From positions 1 through 13,258 of the forward strand of contig JAOZKQ010000028.1 in assembly GCA_029935275.1 (NCBI GenBank): a stretch of 13,258 bases of DNA, read 5' to 3'. Below the pieces are notes generated by a model, which searched no databases, had not been told where the DNA came from, and saw only the letters and a list, made by a program, of their open reading frames with translations. Position numbers and translations under genes: made by a program. Position 1 is the stretch's first letter. Every line of letters starts with the position of its first letter. Origin of the DNA: Bacteroidales bacterium. GTDB lineage: Bacteria; Bacteroidota; Bacteroidia; Bacteroidales; VadinHA17. Positions 8,370 to 13,258 of the stretch are shown one piece after another.

Positions 8370-8408
8370 ATAAATCCGAATATTATTGTTTTTTGAATTT
8401 TGATTCTG

Positions 8409-8416
8409 CAAAGATC
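8409..8416 (-). promoter_or_regulatory. Candidate -7 box of the glycogen operon
   Basis: The minus strand reads GATCTTTG followed by C, one mismatch from TAnnTTTG, 39 bases upstream of the debranching enzyme ATG at 8369. No clear TTTG is seen 17-20 bases further upstream. The call rests on position, in the divergent 207-base gap 8370-8576, and on the TTTGC core. Confidence 0.35.
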
Positions 8417-8518
8417 GAAAACTAAACCCACTTTCTCCTTAAAAACCTAAAAATTAACTTAAATTTAATAATGGATTCAAGCATTTTGTTAAAATAATAA
8501 AAATATCTTAAAAATTAT

Positions 8519-8527
8519 TATCTTCGC
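8519..8527 (+). promoter_or_regulatory. Candidate -7 box of the lipoprotein pair
   Basis: TATCTTCGC differs from TAnnTTTG-Y at one position and lies about 50 bases before the ATG at 8577, in very AT-rich DNA. The nearest TTTG (8485-8488) is too far upstream to be a normal -33 element, so support is modest. Confidence 0.35.
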
Positions 8528-8576
8528 AGCGCAAAAATACAGAATCTTTTAATATTAATAAATAACCATGTAAGGA

Positions 8577-9743
8577 ATGAAAAATATTATTTTAATTTTA
8601 GCTGTAATCATAAGTATTTCAGCTTGCAACACAAATAAAACCGGATTTGAGATTAAAGGCCATTTTGAAAACTCAAACGGGGAGTTACTACTTCTAAAAC
8701 TGATGGGAAGCAACCAGCTGATTACCATTGACTCTGCAGTAGTAGATGAATCAGGGAATTTTAATTTTTCAGGAGAAATTGAAGGACCCAACTTTTACAT
8801 GATTGAAAAAGATCAGCAGAACTATCTTACAATAATCTTAAATCCTGGTGAAAAAGTCACAGTCAGTGGCGATGCAAATGACCTTTTAAAGAAATATGAC
8901 GTTAAGGGCTCCAGGGATTCAGAGCTTTTAAAAGAATTCACAGGAGAATTGATGGCCTCCATAGAAAAACTGACTGAATTGAGCAAAATTTATCAGGATA
9001 GTATTCAGAGTCCTAAGCTTTCAGAAATCATGCAGGACCTGAATAAAAAGTCAGAGGTAATTATTCAGGATATGCGTGCTTATACAATCTCTTTCATTGA
9101 AGAAAATCCCTCATCCCTGGCAAGCCTTATGGCTCTTTATCAACAACTGGCTCCAAGACAATACATTCTTAATCCTGAAACCGATCTGAAATATTACATC
9201 CTTGTTGACTCAACACTTTACTCACTTTATCCTGAATCTGATCCGGTTAAAACATTGCATAGCCATGTTGCAAATTTGAATGAACAAAATAAAATAGCCG
9301 AAGCCAGCGGGGATATGATTGGTATTGGAAGCGTTCCACCTGAGATTGCATTACCTTCACCAAAGGGTGACACTATTAAGCTATCTTCTACTATAGGAAA
9401 AGTTGTTTTACTTGATTTTTGGGCATCTTGGTGCAGTCCATGCAGAATGGAAAGTCCTAATTTAGTTAGCAATTACAAAAAGTATCATAGCCAGGGTTTT
9501 GAAATTTTTCAGGTTTCATTAGATAAAACCAAAGAAAACTGGATGGCAGGAATTAAAGATGACCATCTTCAGGACTGGATACATGTCAGTGACTTAAAGT
9601 TCTGGCAATCTTCTGTTGTTCCAATGTATAAAATTCAGGGTATCCCTGCAAATTTCTTATTGGACAAGGAAGGAAAGGTTATTGCAACAAACCTGAGGGG
9701 AAATGCCTTAGGAGCAAAACTTCAAGAGATATTTGGCAACTAG
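8577..9743 (+). CDS. DUF4369/TlpA-like thioredoxin-fold lipoprotein with intact WCSPC motif
   Basis: The 388-residue protein has a signal peptide (MKNIILILAVIISISAC) with a lipobox ending at C17, so it is a predicted lipoprotein of the cell envelope. Residues about 22-115 are a DUF4369-type beta domain (FEIKGHF...GELLLLKL...GEKVTVSG). Residues 115-245 are a helical linker. Residues about 255-388 are a TlpA/redoxin-type thioredoxin fold with FWASWCSPC (C286, C289) and GIPANF, where P357 is the expected cis-proline. Family members reduce disulfides in periplasmic proteins; the substrate is unknown. Asn at +2 to +3 after the lipid cysteine does not settle inner versus outer membrane. The gene is the first of a tandem paralog pair. 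AAGGA touches the ATG with no spacer, so it probably does not act as a normal Shine-Dalgarno site. Confidence 0.93.
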   Translation: MKNIILILAVIISISACNTNKTGFEIKGHFENSNGELLLLKLMGSNQLITIDSAVVDESGNFNFSGEIEGPNFYMIEKDQQNYLTIILNPGEKVTVSGDANDLLKKYDVKGSRDSELLKEFTGELMASIEKLTELSKIYQDSIQSPKLSEIMQDLNKKSEVIIQDMRAYTISFIEENPSSLASLMALYQQLAPRQYILNPETDLKYYILVDSTLYSLYPESDPVKTLHSHVANLNEQNKIAEASGDMIGIGSVPPEIALPSPKGDTIKLSSTIGKVVLLDFWASWCSPCRMESPNLVSNYKKYHSQGFEIFQVSLDKTKENWMAGIKDDHLQDWIHVSDLKFWQSSVVPMYKIQGIPANFLLDKEGKVIATNLRGNALGAKLQEIFGN

Positions 9744-9762
9744 GGCTAACTCCTGACTAAAT

Positions 9763-9783
9763 TATTAAAAGATTCTTTTAATA
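9763..9783 (+). repeat. AT-rich hairpin after first lipoprotein gene
   Basis: TATTAAAAG and CTTTTAATA form a perfect 9-bp stem with a 3-base ATT loop, 20 bases after the stop at 9743. No T-run follows directly; a run of seven T occurs at 9821-9827 after a weak 4-bp stem (9806-9816). It may reduce read-through or stabilise the first transcript. It is not a convincing intrinsic terminator. The rest of the 142-base gap shows no recognisable promoter. Confidence 0.35.
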
Positions 9784-9885
9784 CAGATCTGATACTGATT
9801 AAAGAAAGGAACCCTTATTGTTTTTTTATTTAAGAAACTACAGGCTTAAGGTGGATATTTAATCCAAAATTAAATAACTATTTCT

Positions 9886-11046
9886 ATGAGAAAATTATTT
9901 TTTTATCTGATTTTACTTATATCGATAATTGGATGTAATAACAGTAATAAGGTAAAAATTGAGGGCACCATTCCTGATGCAGAAGGGAAATATCTGATTT
10001 TAAAGAATATAGTTATAAATACACCCCTTATCCTGGACTCTGTAAAAATAAAGAAGTCAGGTAATTTCAGCTTCAAGATAGAGGTTGCTGAAGCCGGTTT
10101 TTATCAACTTGGTTTTTCTGATAACAATTTTTCTTCACTCTTATTGGAACCCGGTGAGAATATTAAGATTAAGTTCTCCAGCCCCACTTTGGCTGAATAT
10201 TATGACATTACCGGGTCAGAAGGCTCATCACTCATTCAGGAACTGGATTTTCACCTGGGAAATACAGTCACAAAAATGGATTCCATAACCAGAGTCTATA
10301 AAGAGAATATAGATAATCCTGGTTTTGATTCACTAAGTATAGAATTAAACCAATCGTATGAACAGCTGATTAAGGATCAACGAACTTACTCTATTGGTTT
10401 TGTTTTAGGGCATTTAACTTCACTTGCTTCCATCAAGGCACTCTACCAGAAGTATGACCCCTCTACCTATGTACTGAATGACATGAAAGACCTTCAATAC
10501 ATGAAGCTTGTTGCTGACTCACTTGCTGTTTATTACCCGGATTCAAAAGACGCAATGGCATTAAAATCTGATCTTGATAAAGGATTAACAAACTATAATT
10601 TAATGAGAGTCCAGAAAATGGTTAAAACCGGAGAAGAAAGCAAGCTGGACATCTCACTTCCTAACCAGAAAGGCGATACAATTTCACTTTCCTCCCTGAA
10701 AGGCAAATATGTTCTATTATCTTTCTGGGCTTCATGGAGTAAAGAAAGTATTACAGAAAATCTTGACTTCAAACAACTTTATAAAAAATATAAATCCCAT
10801 GGATTTGAAATTTACCAGGTTTCCTTTGATAATGAAAAAGAACCATGGCTAAAGGCTATCCGTTTTGATGAGCTTTCATGGATCAATGTAAGCGATTTGA
10901 AGTACCCAAATTCAAATCTGGTACAATTATATAATATCAAGCAAATTCCATCAAATTATTTTGTTGATAAGGATGGCGTTATAGTTGCCCGAGATCTGCA
11001 TGGCAAGGCTTTAAGAATAAAACTGCAACAAGTATTTGGCTTCTAA
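9886..11046 (+). CDS. DUF4369/TlpA-like lipoprotein paralog lacking both redox cysteines
   Basis: The 386-residue protein is collinear with the protein upstream. It has a lipobox SIIGC (C17), a DUF4369-type N-domain, a helical middle with shared motifs (YSIGFVLGHLTSLASIKALYQ versus YTISFIEENPSSLASLMALYQ), and a thioredoxin-fold C-domain with shared GFEI-QVS, VSDLK and IP. At the active site the WCSPC of the first copy is WSKES: S285 and S288, both AGT codons (10738-10740 and 10747-10749). Without either cysteine it cannot run thiol-disulfide exchange at that site. P355 and the rest of the fold are kept. A tandem duplication followed by loss of catalysis is the simplest history. A binding, scaffold or chaperone role is possible but inferred. 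The reading frame is intact and does not look like a decaying pseudogene. Confidence 0.92.
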   Translation: MRKLFFYLILLISIIGCNNSNKVKIEGTIPDAEGKYLILKNIVINTPLILDSVKIKKSGNFSFKIEVAEAGFYQLGFSDNNFSSLLLEPGENIKIKFSSPTLAEYYDITGSEGSSLIQELDFHLGNTVTKMDSITRVYKENIDNPGFDSLSIELNQSYEQLIKDQRTYSIGFVLGHLTSLASIKALYQKYDPSTYVLNDMKDLQYMKLVADSLAVYYPDSKDAMALKSDLDKGLTNYNLMRVQKMVKTGEESKLDISLPNQKGDTISLSSLKGKYVLLSFWASWSKESITENLDFKQLYKKYKSHGFEIYQVSFDNEKEPWLKAIRFDELSWINVSDLKYPNSNLVQLYNIKQIPSNYFVDKDGVIVARDLHGKALRIKLQQVFGF

Positions 11047-11122
11047 TGAGGGGAATGTTGGAATGATGGATGAATGGGAACCAGTGAGTAAAGTAGAGGC
11101 ACTATAATAATTTTTTAGACTA

Positions 11123-11869
11123 ATGGAAAAACCAGGAAAAATATACTTCGCATCGGATGTACACCTGGGTGCCCCAGATCCGGAATCAAGCCTTGCTCGA
11201 GAAAAGATCTTTGTAAGCTGGCTGGATAAAATAAAAAAAGATGCGACTGTTATTTTTCTATTAGGAGACATTTTTGACTATTGGTTTGAATACAAGAAAG
11301 TAGTACCCCGGGGGTTCACAAGACTCCTGGGTAAGCTGGCCGAGATCACAGATTCCGGCATCCCGGTGCATTTCTTTACAGGGAATCATGACATATGGGT
11401 TTTTGACTATTTACCGGCAGAGACAGGGGTTATTTTACATCGTAAGCCTTTTAACTGGGAATATCATGGCAAAAAATTCCACCTCGCCCATGGCGACGGT
11501 CTTGGGCCGGGAGATAAAGGTTATAAATTTTTGAAAAAAATCTTTACTAACCCCATGCTTCAGTGGATGTATGCTCGTTTACACCCCAATTTTGCTACCT
11601 GGCTTGCCCAGAGACTTTCGAAAGATAGTCGTATATCGGGAGTTTCGACTGAGTTTAAGGGTGCTGAGAATGAATGGATTGTTCAATATGCCTATGAGGT
11701 ATTAAAAGAAGAACAAATAGATTATTTTATTTTTGGCCACCGGCATATACCCATTGATATAAAATTGAACAACGGATCCAGGTTCATTTACCTTGGCGAC
11801 TGGATTGAACATTATACTTACGGTGTATTTGATGGTAATGAGTTTACACTTAAAACTGTGAAGGTCTGA
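11123..11869 (+). CDS. lpxH: UDP-2,3-diacylglucosamine diphosphatase (LpxH-type metallophosphoesterase)
   Basis: The 248-residue calcineurin-like phosphoesterase has all metal-ligand motifs: DVHLG (D12, H14), GDIFDYW (D49), GNHD (N88, H89), HGDG (H123) and GHRH (H206, H208). GDIFDYWFEY, HGDGLGPGDKGYKFLKKIF and the arginine-rich lid region around 150-175 are typical of the LpxH family. The enzyme hydrolyses UDP-2,3-diacylglucosamine to lipid X and UMP in lipid A synthesis at the inner membrane. Length fits the family (about 240-260). The ATG gives a short run-in to the first motif. The 76 bases before it contain no clear promoter of the Bacteroidota kind, so it may be read from the lipoprotein genes. 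It converges with the gene on its right, with only 10 bases between stops. A related phosphoesterase of another substrate cannot be fully excluded. Confidence 0.88.
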   Translation: MEKPGKIYFASDVHLGAPDPESSLAREKIFVSWLDKIKKDATVIFLLGDIFDYWFEYKKVVPRGFTRLLGKLAEITDSGIPVHFFTGNHDIWVFDYLPAETGVILHRKPFNWEYHGKKFHLAHGDGLGPGDKGYKFLKKIFTNPMLQWMYARLHPNFATWLAQRLSKDSRISGVSTEFKGAENEWIVQYAYEVLKEEQIDYFIFGHRHIPIDIKLNNGSRFIYLGDWIEHYTYGVFDGNEFTLKTVKV

Positions 11870-11877
11870 TCACAGTT
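11854..11877. terminator. Candidate bidirectional terminator between convergent genes
   Basis: AACTGTGA (11854-11861) and TCACAGTT (11870-11877) form a perfect 8-bp stem with an 8-base loop that contains the lpxH stop codon. On the minus strand the stem is followed by TTTTA overlapping its end; on the plus strand the following bases are ATTCATTT. The position between two gene ends 10 bases apart supports termination, though the T-tracts are weak. Confidence 0.45.
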
Positions 11878-11879
11878 AT

Positions 11880-13258
11880 TCATTTCGCATCTTTGGCACA
11901 CCTGAAACCAACAAATGGTGCCATAAGATGACTTTTCACTACATCACGATAAGTGGCTTTCAGGAAATTAACCGGAGATGTCCAGGCACCACCACGGCAC
12001 AATGGACTTATGCATGGTTTTTCAGAATCTTCTCTTTTCTTTCCCCATGGGTATTCTTCCCACTTCTTATCGATCATCTCATTTACATTCCCTGCCATGT
12101 CATACACTCCCTCAGGTGTTTTTCCCATGTGATAAGAACCAACAGGAACTGTATGACCAATATGGTAATCATAATTTGCCCTGGTAACATCAACAGGCTC
12201 ATTCCCCCATGGATATAAACGACATTCACTTCCACGCGCTGCAATTTCCCATTCATACTCAGTAGGAAGTCTTTTACCCACCCATTGTGCATATGCTTTT
12301 GCACCCTCTATTTTGAGAAGGCACACCGGGTACAAACCTTTCCCGGGCACAGCAATATATAATCCTTTTCCTTTTTTGATAATTCCACACCAATCCGGAT
12401 CAGCCATATCTTCCCAATAGTACTCATCATTTCCTCCGGCATTGAGAAATTGGACATATTCACCAATTGTAACTTCATAACAATCGATATAAAATTCGTC
12501 CACAGTTACTTTGCCACCCGGAGAAGCACCGCTAGGGTCCTCATCGTCAGGTCCAATAGAATAAGTTCCACCTCTGATTTTTTTCATACTGCCAATTTTT
12601 GGTTTCTTTTGTGCTTTTGGCGGATCAATAAACTGAAACGAATTTTCCAATGTCCAATCTTTTTCCTGAATAACAGTCCGCTCAGACATTATCAGCCGCC
12701 CGAATGTTTCAATCACATGCGCACGATAGGTAAGCATAGGAGACCAAAGCCAATCTACAGCCTTAACAGGGGTCCAGTCAGTAATTGGCCACTCTTCCTT
12801 GATATTATACTGAACACGGCTAAAATTCACCCGCATAGATGCGCCATTCTCATTCAATTTATCACCAGTCAAGCTTTGCTCCTGAAGCGAACTCCACGGA
12901 ATAGAACACTCATAATACCAACCCTCATCTTTATCGAGTGGGTAATTAACTGTACCATCAGCCCGCACAGCCAATCGTATTCCTTTCACATCCCACGGCT
13001 CGCTGTTAGGAATCCAGCTAAAGCTTTTGGGGAGAGCACCTTTATCAAGTTCCTTGGCATACATAACGTCCCAAATCGTACCAATTGCATTATATTCAAT
13101 TTCAATATAATTTCTGGCATCTCCATCCACATCAATGAATATCTCAAAATCACTCTCATAACAAATAAAAGTATCATTTTTAGTAAAGTGTGCATATATA
13201 TTCGGTTCCTCAAGAAATCCGGCAAAATAAATATTCTCATCATCCCATACCATTTTCG
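11880..13258 (-). CDS. CBM9-like domain plus FGE/SUMF1-fold protein (5' end cut by window)
   Basis: The frame runs off the right edge, so the true N-terminus is not visible; the first Met here (13253) is internal to a KMVWDDENIYFAGFLEEP strand. Counting from that Met, residues 1-190 are a carbohydrate-binding family 9-like domain with DFEIFIDVDGDARNYIEIE, GWYYECSIPW and MRVNFSRVQY, followed by a DWLWSP block. Residues about 222-455 are an FGE-sulfatase/SUMF1-fold domain with IRGGTYSIGPDDE, VTIGEYVQFLN, GKRLPTEYEWEIAARG, YPWGNE, VYDMAGNVNEM, RGGAW and VGFRCA. The paired active-site cysteines of true formylglycine-generating enzymes (in the stretch between RGGAW and GFRCA) are absent, so sulfatase activation is unlikely. 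An extracytoplasmic, sugar-related role is inferred from the CBM9-like part. No sulfatase or SusC/SusD gene is seen nearby. Confidence 0.85.
   Translation of the reverse strand, partial: KMVWDDENIYFAGFLEEPNIYAHFTKNDTFICYESDFEIFIDVDGDARNYIEIEYNAIGTIWDVMYAKELDKGALPKSFSWIPNSEPWDVKGIRLAVRADGTVNYPLDKDEGWYYECSIPWSSLQEQSLTGDKLNENGASMRVNFSRVQYNIKEEWPITDWTPVKAVDWLWSPMLTYRAHVIETFGRLIMSERTVIQEKDWTLENSFQFIDPPKAQKKPKIGSMKKIRGGTYSIGPDDEDPSGASPGGKVTVDEFYIDCYEVTIGEYVQFLNAGGNDEYYWEDMADPDWCGIIKKGKGLYIAVPGKGLYPVCLLKIEGAKAYAQWVGKRLPTEYEWEIAARGSECRLYPWGNEPVDVTRANYDYHIGHTVPVGSYHMGKTPEGVYDMAGNVNEMIDKKWEEYPWGKKREDSEKPCISPLCRGGAWTSPVNFLKATYRDVVKSHLMAPFVGFRCAKDAK

Noticed and set aside
8409..8411. In-frame TTG start for the debranching enzyme, adding 14 residues
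   Set aside because: The extra residues (MQNQNSKNNNIRIY) are low complexity, the ATG at 8367-8369 gives the family-typical MDYLKFDK start, and the TTG overlaps a candidate -7 box.
8568..8573. ATG directly followed by TAA just before the first lipoprotein gene, as a minimal upstream ORF
   Set aside because: A six-base match in AT-rich DNA is expected by chance and nothing else supports translation control.
9806..9827. Short stem plus T7 run as an intrinsic terminator after the first lipoprotein gene
   Set aside because: The stem is only 4 bp and is separated from the T-run by several bases, so it is too weak to call.
11103..11108. TATAAT upstream of lpxH as a sigma-70 -10 box
   Set aside because: The Bacteroidota primary sigma factor uses a different consensus, there is no matching -35 element, and the motif is only 14 bases from the start codon.
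11928..12218. Plus-strand ORF of 96 codons
   Set aside because: It is antisense to the FGE-fold domain; its composition looks like a mirror of that gene and no family is recognisable.
11880..13258. Formylglycine-generating enzyme (sulfatase activator)
   Set aside because: No cysteine pair lies in the segment between RGGAW and GFRCA where FGE has its catalytic cysteines, and no sulfatase gene is in the window.
1..13258. Defence island, CRISPR array, mobile element or polysaccharide utilisation locus
   Set aside because: No repeat-spacer pattern, transposase, integrase, nuclease, SusC or SusD was seen; nearly all the DNA is accounted for by recognisable housekeeping-type genes.

Overview
The window looks like an AT-rich chromosomal segment from a member of the Bacteroidota, probably an environmental or anaerobic Bacteroidales/Marinilabiliales-type lineage. 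The evidence is a glycogen locus of the Bacteroidota kind, two DUF4369/TlpA-type lipoproteins, an LpxH-type lipid A hydrolase (so a Gram-negative outer membrane), near absence of strong Shine-Dalgarno sequences, and upstream boxes resembling the Bacteroidota TAnnTTTG -7 element. No tRNA, rRNA, CRISPR array, insertion sequence, phage gene or SusC/SusD pair was seen.

Left two thirds (1-8369, all minus strand): a glycogen/alpha-glucan locus read right to left. It holds a GH133-type glycogen debranching enzyme (6405-8369), a GT4 glucosyltransferase (5102-6385), a GH57 alpha-glucan hydrolase or transglycosylase with a lysine-rich tail (3624-5012), and a very large protein in which a GT3-type glycogen synthase is fused to a GT35 phosphorylase (1-3406). 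The last is cut by the left edge of the window. Together they could extend, trim, debranch and phosphorolyse an intracellular glucan. No ADP-glucose pyrophosphorylase, GT5 synthase or GH13 branching enzyme is present here.

Middle (8577-11046, plus strand): two tandem paralogous lipoproteins of DUF4369 plus thioredoxin-like architecture, divergent from the glycogen locus. The first keeps a WCSPC redox motif. The second has serine at both cysteine positions.

Right (11123-13258): a probable lpxH gene (plus) converges on a gene cut by the right edge (minus) that encodes a CBM9-like domain joined to an FGE/SUMF1-fold domain without the FGE active-site cysteines.

Most of the window is ordinary. 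I did not find evidence for a wholly new system. The strongest anomaly is inside the synthase-phosphorylase fusion. Two one-base run-length changes about 60 bases apart cancel each other and scramble 20 residues that should hold the conserved NLWWSWN motif. Next is the redox-dead TlpA-like paralog, then the histone-like tail on the GH57 protein.
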